Counted from the stretch's first letter, positions 11,168 to 18,890 are shown. The stretch: DNA of 36,437 bases from Nevskiaceae bacterium (GCA_021731445.1 JAKFXK010000061.1:1-36437); one strand, 5' to 3'. Numbers and translations are program-made. Notes: generated by a model not told the origin, from the sequence alone.

Positions 11168-11704
11168 ATGCGCCTCCTGCTGATACTGCTGCTTGTTTCC
11201 ACGCTCGCGGCCTGCGGCTTCAGGCTGGTGAACTCGGGTGGCTTGCCACCGGTTCTCTCGCGGGTACATATCGACATGCAGCTAGGCTACCGGGTGTCAG
11301 AGCCGCCCGTCGAAACCGCCTTGCGCGCCAAGCTGGTGCGGCGGGGCGCGAAGATCGTGGCGAAATCGGACAAGGCCGAGACGCAGATCCGCCTGTCCAA
11401 TCTCGACGAGCGGCGCGAGACGCTGTCGATCGGTGTGGATGGCAAGGCGCTCGAATATCGTCTGCTGATCGGCGTGCGCTACGAGCTGCTACAGAACGGC
11501 AAGGTGTTGCTGCCGGCCGATACCATTTCGGTGTCCCGCGACTACAGCTTCCAACTCGACCAGATCCTGCAGAAAGAGCTTGAGGAGCAGCAGCTGCGCG
11601 AATACATCCAGAACGAGCTGGCAGAGCTTGTCCTGCTGCGCATCACCAGCGGCCTTGCGGCCTTGCCAGCCCAAGCGGCCGCACAGATCGTCCCGGCAAA
11701 CTAG
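11168..11704 (+). CDS. lptE: LPS-assembly lipoprotein LptE
   Basis: A 178-residue outer-membrane lipoprotein that plugs and assembles the LptD barrel for lipopolysaccharide export. It has a short signal with lipobox LAAC (Cys16), then GFRLVNSGGLPP, the LptE start. The body alternates short strands (ETLSIGVDGKALEYRL) with the C-terminal helix QILQKELEEQQLREYIQNEL. It begins five bases after leuS, the conserved arrangement in many proteobacteria, but holA, which usually follows, is missing: the next gene is glcF on the opposite strand, and the two coding ends overlap by 62 bases. Confidence 0.93.
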   Translation: MRLLLILLLVSTLAACGFRLVNSGGLPPVLSRVHIDMQLGYRVSEPPVETALRAKLVRRGAKIVAKSDKAETQIRLSNLDERRETLSIGVDGKALEYRLLIGVRYELLQNGKVLLPADTISVSRDYSFQLDQILQKELEEQQLREYIQNELAELVLLRITSGLAALPAQAAAQIVPAN

Positions 11705-12857
11705 GTGGCAAGGCCTGTGCCAGCAGGCTGATGGGATGCAGCACCGGCACCGCCATGCCTCGCTGCCGCAAGCCGCGCAGCAGGTGCATCGAGCAACCGA
11801 TGTTGGCGGAAACGACCAGATCCACGCCGGTGGCGGCATCGAGCTTCGGTGCCAGCAAGCGTGCTGCCTGCTGCGGCTGGGTGATGAAGGCGGTGCCCGC
11901 CGCGCCACAGCAGCCGCTCTCTGCGGCCAGATCGATCAGCGTGATGCCGGGGATGCGCGCCAGCAATTGCCGCACGGCCTGTTTCGCGCCGAAGACATGG
12001 GCCTGGGTGCAGGCCGTGTGGATGCCGACGCGCAGTGGCATGGCACGCAAGGGCAACGGCTGCGCATCCAGCGCCGCTGCCAGCACACTGCAAAGATCCT
12101 TCACCTTGTGGCCGAGTGCCGGCTGTGTCTGCCCGAGATCGCGCAGCGCAGCGCCGCAGCCGGTGGCCAGCGGCAGTACGGTGTCGCTGGCGGCGAATGC
12201 CTTGGCATTGCACGCGGCGAGTGCGGCAGCCTCTGCTGGCAGGCCACCATGCTGATGCAAGGCACCGCAACAGGCCTGAGCAGGCGGGATGGCGACGGTC
12301 ACGCCAGCAGCGCTGAACAGGCGCAGGGCATCATCCAGCACCGCGCGCTCGGCGATGTCCCCGACGCAACCCGTGAACAGCGCTACGCGCGCCTCCGCCG
12401 GTGCGGCGACGCGACGCCATCGCCGCACCACGGGCCAGCTTTGCAGCAAGCCCGGCACATTGCCACGCAGCAGCCTGTGGCTGGCCAGCCATAGGCAGAT
12501 TCGGATCAATCCCCGCAGCGGTGCAGCGGCAAGCACCATGCCGAGCAGCCTTGTCATGCGCGTGCGCGATGGCGTGGCGAGCGCCGCGCGGGCGCTGTCC
12601 AGCACCCGGCCATAGGGCACCTTGGCAGGGCAGACGGCCTCGCAGGCGCGACAGGACAGGCAGCCGTCGAGATGCTTCAGCAGCACCGGACTGGCTGCCA
12701 GCGTGCCGCCCATCACACCCTGTGCCAGCGCGATGCGGCCGCGCGGGCCATCGGCCTCGTGTGCTGTCAGCCGGTAGGTAGGGCAGTGCGGCAGGCACAG
12801 GCCGCATTTGACGCAGAGATCGGCATCGGCAAGCGTGGCGGTGAAATCAGCGGACAT
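11643..12857 (-). CDS. glcF: Glycolate oxidase iron-sulfur subunit
   Basis: A 404-residue protein with two [4Fe-4S] ferredoxin motifs, C15-C18-C21-C25 (CVKCGLCLPHCP) and C66-C69-C72-C76 (CLSCRACEAVCP), and two cysteine-rich CCG domains (QACCGALHQHGG and ESGCCGAAG) that bind further cofactor. It passes electrons from the flavin subunits of glycolate dehydrogenase to the quinone pool. glcD and glcE, its partners, are not adjacent, so they must lie elsewhere or the protein serves another FAD-linked oxidase such as lactate dehydrogenase. It converges on lptE with a 62-base coding overlap and diverges from the DUF481 gene. Confidence 0.9.
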   Translation of the reverse strand: MSADFTATLADADLCVKCGLCLPHCPTYRLTAHEADGPRGRIALAQGVMGGTLAASPVLLKHLDGCLSCRACEAVCPAKVPYGRVLDSARAALATPSRTRMTRLLGMVLAAAPLRGLIRICLWLASHRLLRGNVPGLLQSWPVVRRWRRVAAPAEARVALFTGCVGDIAERAVLDDALRLFSAAGVTVAIPPAQACCGALHQHGGLPAEAAALAACNAKAFAASDTVLPLATGCGAALRDLGQTQPALGHKVKDLCSVLAAALDAQPLPLRAMPLRVGIHTACTQAHVFGAKQAVRQLLARIPGITLIDLAAESGCCGAAGTAFITQPQQAARLLAPKLDAATGVDLVVSANIGCSMHLLRGLRQRGMAVPVLHPISLLAQALPPSLPGRSVRPLGLARPQGRW

Positions 12858-12933
12858 GCCCTAGGGTACTGCCATCCCACCAGCATGATGTGATCGAATA
12901 GCAGCCACCTTCTCAAGCTATCCGGAGCGCCTT

Positions 12934-13647
12934 TTGAACCTGAAGTTTCTTGTTCTCGTCACACTGCTCGCCACCAGTGCCGCCTACGCTGATGCTGGCT
13001 GGTCTGGCGATGCCTCGCTGGGGTTTCTCAATACCAGTGGCAATACCGAGACACGCTCGCTCAATAGCAAAGCGACGGCAAGCTGCGCCACTCGCGCGTG
13101 GACGCACACGGTGCGCTTTGCCGCCCTCAACGCGCAGCAGCAGGAGAGCGCCACCGATGAGCGTTACAGCGCGGGCTATCGCGCCACTTGGGAGATGACG
13201 GCCTTCGACTACGTGTTCGGCTCCCTCGATTACGACAATGACCGCTTTTCCGGGGTGATCCAGCGCACCACTGAAGGTATTGGCTATGGCCGGCATTTCC
13301 TGCGCGGCCCAATCCACACGCTGGATGCGGAACTTGGTGCCGGTGCCACCCAGCAGAAGCTCGCCAGCGAAGGGCGTACCAGTGCGCTCGTGGGCCTGTT
13401 CAATGCCCGCTACCAATGGCGCATCAGCGACACCAGCACCTTCAGCCAGCGCGTGAAGGTCGAGACCTCGAAAGACAACACCTTCATCAATCCCGTCACC
13501 GAACTCAAGCTGGTGATCGCGGGCAGCCTGTTCACCATCTTGGGCTACGAGCTGCGCACCAATACCGAAGTGCCGACAGGCACTCGGAAAACCGACACAC
13601 TGACCTCAGTCAACCTTGGCTATTCGTTTGGCAAGAAGCCCACATGA
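12934..13647 (+). CDS. DUF481 family outer-membrane beta-barrel protein (YdiY-like)
   Basis: A 237-residue protein with a Sec signal (MNLKFLVLVTLLATSAAYA), then GWSGDASLGFLNTSGNTETRS, the hallmark start of DUF481 (YdiY) proteins, which are salt- or acid-inducible outer-membrane barrels of unknown substrate. Amphipathic strands alternate to the C-terminal LTSVNLGYSFG, consistent with a barrel end. The start is TTG at 12934, supported by GGAG seven bases before it; no ATG fits. Its stop overlaps the next ATG (ATGA), so the [2Fe-2S] protein is translationally coupled. That pairing is unexplained functionally. Confidence 0.88.
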   Translation: MNLKFLVLVTLLATSAAYADAGWSGDASLGFLNTSGNTETRSLNSKATASCATRAWTHTVRFAALNAQQQESATDERYSAGYRATWEMTAFDYVFGSLDYDNDRFSGVIQRTTEGIGYGRHFLRGPIHTLDAELGAGATQQKLASEGRTSALVGLFNARYQWRISDTSTFSQRVKVETSKDNTFINPVTELKLVIAGSLFTILGYELRTNTEVPTGTRKTDTLTSVNLGYSFGKKPT

Positions 13648-13964
13648 GCGAGGCAAAACCCTATTACGAGCGACACGTCTTTTTCTGCTGCAACCAGCGT
13701 AGCGATGGCCGCGCCAGCTGCGAGGATCACGGTGCTGCCGAGCTGCGCGACTACTGCAAGAAGCAGGTCAAGCAACTGGGCCTTGCCGCTGCCGGACAAG
13801 TGCGCGTCAACATGGCGGGCTGTCTAGACCGCTGCGAGCAGGGGCCTGTGGCGGTGGTCTATCCCGAAGGCGTCTGGTACCGCTACCAGAACAAGGCGGA
13901 TGTGGACGAGATCGTCGAAAAACACCTGCGAGGCGGCGAGCCTGTGGCGCGGCTGAGGATCTGA
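13644..13964 (+). CDS. Thioredoxin-like [2Fe-2S] ferredoxin domain protein
   Basis: A 106-residue cytoplasmic protein resembling the NuoE C-terminal fold and the Azotobacter 2Fe-2S ferredoxin. Cys residues lie at 15/16 (HVFFCCNQR), 26 (RASCEDHG), 60 and 64 (MAGCLDRCEQGP), the usual four-ligand layout. The partner is unknown, and electron transfer is inferred from the fold. The ATG at 13644 overlaps the DUF481 stop by four bases; an earlier start in the longer open frame would run inside the DUF481 gene. It converges on mltF with a six-base gap. Confidence 0.9.
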   Translation: MSEAKPYYERHVFFCCNQRSDGRASCEDHGAAELRDYCKKQVKQLGLAAAGQVRVNMAGCLDRCEQGPVAVVYPEGVWYRYQNKADVDEIVEKHLRGGEPVARLRI

Positions 13965-13970
13965 TCCCGC

Positions 13971-15623
13971 CTACTGCGAGGAGTGCCCCTGTCCACCGCC
14001 CTCGTCGGTGGAGGGCAGCTCAGACATCGCATCCGGTGCCCGCGGCGGCAGCACGAAAGACTCCGGTTCTGCGCCCTGTGCTTCGTGGCTTTCGAGACTG
14101 TTCAAGCTGTCGTCGGTGGCCAGTTGCGGCTTGGGGTCATCCACCGATTCTGCGGGCAAGGGCACATCCTTGCGTACCGCCGTGCGCAGTTGCGAGTCGA
14201 GCTTGAGCAGAGGTGGCGGCAGCGTGCGCACGCCCGAACTCAGCATGGTGATGATGTCCAGATAGGCGCGGATGTTGGCGACGAAGTCCACCGCTTCGCG
14301 CCCACGCGCAAAGCCGTATTTGGCCTTTTTCGCCCAGCGTGACCGCGACAGCAGTGGATAGGTATCGCGCACGTCCACCCAGTGCTGGTTGTCGCCGCCG
14401 CGTTCGGCAGTGATCTTCAAGGCGTCCAACAGGTGTCCGAGGCCCTGGTTGTAAGCGGCCAGGGCCATCCAGGTGCGGTCGGGTTCCTGTACTTCTGCGG
14501 GCACGATCTTGAGCAGGTCGGCCAGCACCTTGGCGCCACCTTCGATGCTCTGCACCGGGTCTTCGCGGTTGCTGACCTTGTAGCGCAGCGCGGTGTCGTT
14601 GGTCAGCATCATGATGCCGCGCACGCCGGTGTAGCTGGTCGCAGTAGGATCCCAGTGCGATTCCTGGTAGCCGATCGCCGCCAGCAGGCGCCAGTCGATG
14701 CCATGCCGCGCACCAGCGGCCTCGAAAACCGAGCGGTAGCGCGGCAGCCGCGTGTGCATGTGGTTGGCCACCTGCACGGCGCTGAAATAGTCCAGCTCTT
14801 CGACATGGCCGTAATAGCGGTCGTGCAGCCGCGCCAGGTCCTTGCCGTTGATGCGCACCAGATAGGCCACTGCCGCCTCGTACAGGCTGCGGTCGTCCCC
14901 ACCCTTGAAGGCCAGCACCACATCCTCTGGTTCGCCGACGTCGAAGGCGGTGCGGATCTGCGGGTAATAGCGCTCGTTGATCGCCACCAGCGATGAGCTG
15001 GCGATGGTGTAGTCCAACTCGCCGCTGGCCACCTGGAACAGCAAGTCCTCGGCATCGAAGGCATTGGTGGTTTCCGCCTTCAGTCCGGGCGCTGCCGCAC
15101 TTAGCATCGCCATGCGCGAGGCATGTCCACCCCCTTCGCTGACCAGCAGACGGCCGTTGAGATCAGCCGCTGACTTGGGCCGCTGGCTGCCCATACGGAA
15201 CACCAGCTGCGGCGCTGCACGATCCACCGCCTGCGAAAACCGCAGCAGCTCGCGCTGGGCGATAGCAGTCGTCAATGCCGCCGCTGCCAGATGGGCGCGC
15301 CCGTCGATGACTGCCTGCACCGCATCGGCAGGCGTTGGCACAAACAGCACCTCGGCCGTGACACCAATGCTGGCGGCAATCCCCTGTGCCAGCTCGCATT
15401 CAAAGCCCACCAGTCCTGTCGGCCCGGTGTAACAGGTGGTGCGGCCATATACCGAAGCCACCTTCAGCACCCCGGATTGCGTGATCTCCTGCAGCTTGGG
15501 CAGCTGCGGAACGATGACCGTGGGCGAACTGGACAGCAGCACCCCCACGATGCCGGCTGCCATGACAGGCAGCAGCAGAGCCGCCGCAAAGCGGCGACGC
15601 AGCAGGGCGGCGGCGATCTTCAT
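13971..15623 (-). CDS. mltF: Membrane-bound lytic murein transglycosylase F
   Basis: A 550-residue periplasmic enzyme that cleaves peptidoglycan between MurNAc and GlcNAc with anhydro formation. A basic lead and one membrane segment (about residues 9-31) are followed by an SBP_bac_3-like regulatory domain (ITQSGVLKVASVYGR to about residue 255) and the SLT domain with the catalytic Glu in AIGYQESHWDP. A C-terminal Pro/Ser-rich tail of about 70 residues is longer than usual. ATG at 15623 is preferred because the signal anchor then starts properly; an in-frame ATG at 15659 is possible, and neither has a good ribosome site. It is transcribed away from tRNA-Ser. Confidence 0.92.
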   Translation of the reverse strand: MKIAAALLRRRFAAALLLPVMAAGIVGVLLSSSPTVIVPQLPKLQEITQSGVLKVASVYGRTTCYTGPTGLVGFECELAQGIAASIGVTAEVLFVPTPADAVQAVIDGRAHLAAAALTTAIAQRELLRFSQAVDRAAPQLVFRMGSQRPKSAADLNGRLLVSEGGGHASRMAMLSAAAPGLKAETTNAFDAEDLLFQVASGELDYTIASSSLVAINERYYPQIRTAFDVGEPEDVVLAFKGGDDRSLYEAAVAYLVRINGKDLARLHDRYYGHVEELDYFSAVQVANHMHTRLPRYRSVFEAAGARHGIDWRLLAAIGYQESHWDPTATSYTGVRGIMMLTNDTALRYKVSNREDPVQSIEGGAKVLADLLKIVPAEVQEPDRTWMALAAYNQGLGHLLDALKITAERGGDNQHWVDVRDTYPLLSRSRWAKKAKYGFARGREAVDFVANIRAYLDIITMLSSGVRTLPPPLLKLDSQLRTAVRKDVPLPAESVDDPKPQLATDDSLNSLESHEAQGAEPESFVLPPRAPDAMSELPSTDEGGGQGHSSQ

Positions 15624-15714
15624 CGCAGTGGTGGCTCTATCCCCTCCGGCGGCCAACATGATGTGCTGAACGCTAGCACAGAGCCGACAGGCTCCCTAAA
15701 GCCCGCGCTTGGAT

Positions 15715-15720
15715 TAAAAT
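15715..15720 (+). promoter_or_regulatory. -10 element of the tRNA-Ser promoter
   Basis: TAAAAT lies ten bases before the tRNA 5' end and is followed by a GCGCGC discriminator, the GC-rich form typical of stringently controlled stable RNA promoters. No clear -35 hexamer is visible at the right distance. Confidence 0.5.
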
Positions 15721-15729
15721 GCGCGCATT

Positions 15730-15821
15730 GGACAGGTGCCGGAGTGGCCGAACGGCGCTGACTCGAAATCAGATGGTGGGTGTAAGCCTGCACGGGGGTT
15801 CGACTCCCTCCCTGTCCGCCA
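15730..15821 (+). tRNA. tRNA-Ser (anticodon CGA)
   Basis: The acceptor stem GGACAGG pairs with CCTGTCC, followed by discriminator G and an encoded CCA. The D arm is CCG/CGG, and the anticodon loop CTCGAAA gives CGA, reading UCG. A long variable arm (about 20 bases) and T loop TTCGACT fit a serine tRNA. One G-A mismatch sits at the top of the anticodon stem. A terminator follows 41 bases downstream. Confidence 0.95.
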
Positions 15822-15862
15822 AGCAGTTCGCCCTTCTCTTTCATGTTGTAGAGGAGGCGGCA

Positions 15863-15888
15863 AAAGGCCCGCAATAGCGGGCTTTTTT
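15863..15888 (+). terminator. Rho-independent terminator after tRNA-Ser
   Basis: GCCCGC (15867-15872), loop AATA, GCGGGC (15877-15882), then six T. It is placed just downstream of the tRNA and ends its transcript. Confidence 0.85.
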
Positions 15889-16078
15889 GTGTCCACTCTG
15901 GAATGCTGAGACCAGAATGTAGGACGCCTTTTGCGTCCCTGCGTCGCCATTTTCTCTTTGTCTGCATCGGCCATGTGGGAATGGGCAACTGCGAATGCCA
16001 GTCCGTAGTCAGCCCAAAGCGGTCGATCGCCCAATATTTGAGTTAGGTGGTACCAATAGGCGTCCGAGTGAACCCGGG

Positions 16079-16975
16079 TTAGATTTTCTCGGCAACGGTG
16101 AAATCTCGACCAATTACCTCCTCGTTTAGGGTCTGAATCTCGCCTATAACTGACTCGACTAGGCCAACCATAGGTTCGATGTCGTCTTGTGACTGGAAGA
16201 TAAAAGTTACGAAGCTACGCATTGCATCGAGCACCACCAGCGGGACCATGATGTATTGATTTACGTGTGTTGCGCAGTCGTGGTCACGAGGCTGGAGCAC
16301 GCCATCGCCCTTGTCTTCTAGGTAATGCATACGAAGGCTTGGCCACGTTCCATGCACGTGATGTGAACCCAACCTTTGACCAACCACATACGTCAACCTA
16401 TGTTGACCGAGTGCATCGAGCATCGCCGCCAAGTCGGGTAGTTTCTTTGCTGTGGCAATCTCTTGATCTGCGAGACCAGAACTGCGGAGGTGACGGGAGA
16501 TTGAGGACAGCATTCGCTTCTCGATCTCCAGGACTCCATTGCCTGCGCGCGCGGCGATCTTTGCCTCGATCTGGTCTTTCAACTCCAGTTCCGTCTTTAG
16601 CCCGTCCGCCACGAAGCGTGTAAACATTTCTTTGGAGTCGCTTAGACAGAGCCACGCCGCCTTTACGCAGGACTCAAAGATGCACCTGTCGATCAGTGCA
16701 GTCGTCTCTCCGAACAGTCCATTGTGTGAGAGAGCAACATTCGAAAGCATCAACCGCGAACATCGGTTCAAGAGTCCGATTAAAACCGAGTAGTGCAGCG
16801 GTTCTATGGTTCGTATAGCAGGAGAGTCTTGGCTGATGCGAGCAAAAAAGTTGCAGAGCGCCCCCACAAATTTGTACCACTCGAAGAAAACCAGACAGTA
16901 GTCGCCTGATTCACGGCATTTTGCCAAGTCCTCAGCCGAAATCCTCGGGGGTTCTGGGACTTCGTGTTCGGCCAT
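16079..16975 (-). CDS. Uncharacterised protein, DUF5677-like
   Basis: A 298-residue soluble, mostly helical protein with no signal peptide. The pattern around residues 85-110 (TTALIDRCIFESCVKAAWLC, an Arg and Glu on one helix face followed by aromatic residues) and a middle His-rich stretch (GSHHVHGTWPSLRMHYL) recall DUF5677 proteins, whose role is unknown. Codon use and GC content are clearly lower than in mltF or phoD, and the gene lies just beyond tRNA-Ser, a common insertion site. No partner toxin, nuclease or transposase is beside it. The 104-base upstream gap shows no strong promoter. Family assignment is tentative; the reading frame itself is convincing. Confidence 0.6.
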   Translation of the reverse strand: MAEHEVPEPPRISAEDLAKCRESGDYCLVFFEWYKFVGALCNFFARISQDSPAIRTIEPLHYSVLIGLLNRCSRLMLSNVALSHNGLFGETTALIDRCIFESCVKAAWLCLSDSKEMFTRFVADGLKTELELKDQIEAKIAARAGNGVLEIEKRMLSSISRHLRSSGLADQEIATAKKLPDLAAMLDALGQHRLTYVVGQRLGSHHVHGTWPSLRMHYLEDKGDGVLQPRDHDCATHVNQYIMVPLVVLDAMRSFVTFIFQSQDDIEPMVGLVESVIGEIQTLNEEVIGRDFTVAEKI

Positions 16976-17105
16976 TGTGTTCTCTAATTGCCTAATCTTT
17001 CGGGCGGTCTTACAAGACTACCTTTAGCTCTTATCTCGAGCCTGACAATTTCCTAGTCGCCAGCCAGCGAGTGACTGCTATTGGCACAGAGTGGTCCTTC
17101 CGACT

Positions 17106-17400
17106 TCAAGCCAGTGACGTCGCTTGTTGGCTCCAGGCAAGTGGCAAGTCGTCGCCATGAATCAGCCGCATCGAAGTAAGCCTGGGTGAATTCGTGCCTT
17201 CAGCGATGGCCTCGATGATTTCGGGTGCCAGCATCGCAATCGGCAGCAACCGCTGCACGTAGCTCCCCCGTAAATCCCGCGGCCTTCGCGATCGCCTCCG
17301 CCGAAGCAGCCTTCCCGGTCGATAGCATCTCCCACCATTTCATCGCCAGTACTGGTGTATGGAATTGGAAAGTTGGCGACGCACTCTGAAACTGCGCTGA
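17106..17400 (-). pseudogene. C-terminal remnant of a large serine recombinase, frameshifted
   Basis: From the ATG at 17343 one frame reads MKWWEMLSTGKAASAEAIAK; after a G5 run (17269-17265) that frame fails. Dropping one G restores SYVQRLLPIAMLAPEIIEAI, then AEGTNSPRLTSMRLI and a TGA at 17108-17106. That restored string is the well-known C-terminal pattern of phage/plasmid-type recombinases (YVxRxLxLAFLAPxIVExIxxGxQP). No resolvase catalytic domain is present upstream, so this is a fragment and not a simple frameshift. It marks past mobile-element activity in this patch. The stretch 16976-17105 next to it shows no gene. Confidence 0.7.
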
Positions 17401-17581
17401 GCAGGTAAAGCAAGCGAAAAACAAGATCGACAGTGATGGCGACATGGCTGGATGAGCTATCGGTTCGCGCCCACTGTGAAAAGCACCGACAGTGTTAAGG
17501 ACGATGCAAGGACAGCGAACTATGGTCTTGCACATGCCGTCAGCGGCATAACCAACCCAGCCCATTGCCAGGAGTACATCC
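17401..17581. other. Intergenic leader of the hemerythrin gene
   Basis: No gene is supported here. A minus-strand open frame crosses it but is continuous with the recombinase remnant and shows no protein character. AGGAG lies seven bases before the hemerythrin ATG. No clear promoter was recognised. Confidence 0.5.
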
Positions 17582-18133
17582 ATGCTGAAAACAATCGCTC
17601 ACACGCTGTCGACTGAAACCGACGCCATCAGCTTGCTCAAAGCAGATCACCGCAAGGTCGACTCGCTGTTCAAGGAGTTCGAGGGTGCCGACGAAAAGCG
17701 AGACAAATTGCTCATCGCCCGGGAGATTTGCATGGAGCTTGCCGTACACGACAAGCTCGAATCCAAGATTTTCTACCCCGCCACGAAGGCGACAGCCAAA
17801 AACGCTCACGATCAAATCAATGAGGGCGTGGTTGAGCATGAAGCCATCCGGCGCCTGGTTGCAGAGATTCCAAAACTCAAGGCCTCCGATGAATTCTTCG
17901 AATCAAGAGTCAAAGTGCTCATTGAGTACGTGAAGCATCATGTCAAGGAAGAGGAGCAATCGATGTTCCCGAGAATCATCGAGAGCAGAACCGACTTGAA
18001 AATGATGGGTGACCAGATGGCGAAAGCAAAGGAGCGGTACAAGACGCAGTACTTGAACGCGCAACCGACCTCTTCAAAACGTGCGACAAGCCGGTCGAAA
18101 AATGCCATGCAGGCGTCCACCCCCGCGCCATAA
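17582..18133 (+). CDS. Hemerythrin HHE-domain protein
   Basis: A 183-residue cytoplasmic four-helix protein that binds a di-iron centre and may sense or buffer oxygen, NO or peroxide. Likely ligands are H23 (KADHRKV), H56 and E60 (VHDKLESKIFYP), H86 (VVEHEAI) and H120 with E124 (YVKHHVKEEEQSMFP). The C-terminal 40 residues are basic, Ser/Thr/Ala-rich and probably disordered, a tail often seen in stress-type HHE proteins. AGGAG lies seven bases before the ATG. It stands alone on the plus strand, facing the cupin/hydrolase genes, with a perfect inverted repeat between. Confidence 0.9.
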   Translation: MLKTIAHTLSTETDAISLLKADHRKVDSLFKEFEGADEKRDKLLIAREICMELAVHDKLESKIFYPATKATAKNAHDQINEGVVEHEAIRRLVAEIPKLKASDEFFESRVKVLIEYVKHHVKEEEQSMFPRIIESRTDLKMMGDQMAKAKERYKTQYLNAQPTSSKRATSRSKNAMQASTPAP

Positions 18134-18147
18134 GGGATCAGGCAGTT

Positions 18148-18182
18148 GTCCAGAATCTCGCTCCATGAGCGAGATTCTGGAC
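18148..18182. repeat. Perfect 15-bp inverted repeat with 5-base loop
   Basis: GTCCAGAATCTCGCT (18148-18162), loop CCATG, AGCGAGATTCTGGAC (18168-18182). There is no T tract on either side, so it is not a canonical terminator. It lies between two convergent genes (hemerythrin and cupin) and could act as a two-way transcript end, an mRNA stabiliser or a relic of a mobile element. Confidence 0.8.
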
Positions 18183-18350
18183 GCATCGGGACATTGGATT
18201 TTCCATCATGGTTCGTGTCGACAAGGTGGCAGAGGCTGGATAACCGGCAGCTCTACAAAGCGAATTTCTGAGGTGTTCTCGTGTAGCCCTGCCATGGCGT
18301 CGCGGATCACGCGTTCAGACTGTGAGTAGTCAACGCCAGTGGGCCCTGAC

Positions 18351-18715
18351 TCACTCGCTGCTGCGCAGCTTGCCCGGAGGGCGGCCGCTCGGGAGGGTGC
18401 TGCCATCGGCACGATAGGCCGGAGGAACATAGAGGTTAATGGTGCGTAGGGGTCTTCGACAGTGTTGCGGATCTCGTGCTTTTGTCCGCGTTCGATCAGC
18501 AGCAGAGAACGCGCCTTGAGCGGCTGTGCGTTCTCGTCGACGTAAGCCATGCCTGTGCCGGAAACAACGTAGAGCCACTGATCGCTGCCACGATGCGCGT
18601 TGACGGGACTGCCTTCGGACTGGCCCGGTGCGATCGTCATTACCGCCGCCTGGCTTCGTCGATTGCCGATGCCGACGCGAAAGCCGGGGCCGAGGCGCAG
18701 ATCTTGATGCTTCAT
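18351..18715 (-). pseudogene. Small cupin protein, interrupted by a one-base frameshift
   Basis: The start at ATG 18715 (AGGA nine bases before) reads MKHQDLRLGPGFRVGIGNRR and then the cupin fold: NAHRGSDQWLYVVSGTGMAY, a metal-site-like His, SLLLIERGQKHEIRNT. Near 18459-18460 the frame breaks. The expected ending continues in another frame as RRPLRTINLYVPPAYRADG and stops at 18351. Adding one G (ACTGGTCGA instead of ACTGTCGA) would give HEIRNTGRRPLRTINLYVPP, the normal cupin ending, in a 121-residue protein. As read, the original frame runs on to 18206 with no homologous feel. This is either a true decay event or a base-calling error. Confidence 0.75.
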
Positions 18716-18726
18716 CTTCTGGCTTC

Positions 18727-18858
18727 CTAGTTTTCGAGCGACTTGCGGGCAGGCTTGCACGTTACTTTCTTGTCAGAACCACTCTTCAGCGTGCCCTCCT
18801 TACGCTCGTGCAACACTCTTTCCACCTTGTCCTGCGCTGCTTGCCCATACTTGGCCAT
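18727..18858 (-). CDS. 43-residue basic mini-protein, DUF6496-like
   Basis: It starts MAKYGQAAQDKVERVLHERK and continues EGTLKSGSDKKVTCKPARKS. The KYG-KVE-HE-KEGTLKSG-KKVT order is that of DUF6496 proteins, small lysine-rich stress-associated proteins of unknown role, but the usual continuation (an SRKQAIAIALSEAR-like helix) is replaced by a short tail, so the C-terminus is truncated or diverged. AGGAG lies six bases before ATG 18858; the in-frame ATG at 18864 would overlap that site. It lies between the hydrolase and cupin genes on the same strand, 11 bases before the cupin, suggesting one transcript. Confidence 0.65.
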   Translation of the reverse strand: MAKYGQAAQDKVERVLHERKEGTLKSGSDKKVTCKPARKSLEN

Positions 18859-18890
18859 GGCCATCTCCTCATGGTGAGCTGCGTTTGCGG

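Noticed and set aside
15922-15938. GGACGC / CTTTT / GCGTCC hairpin after the tRNA terminator
   Set aside because: Six pairs and no T run; no function can be supported.
15620-16034. Minus-strand open frames of 106 and 122 codons across tRNA-Ser, reading RTGRESNPRAGLHPPSDF and similar
   Set aside because: This is the familiar false protein made by the antisense of tRNA-Ser plus its terminator. The tRNA structure explains the sequence.
17200-17583. A 127-codon minus-strand frame as a real protein
   Set aside because: Only its last third resembles a protein, the recombinase tail before the frameshift. The rest covers the hemerythrin leader without character.
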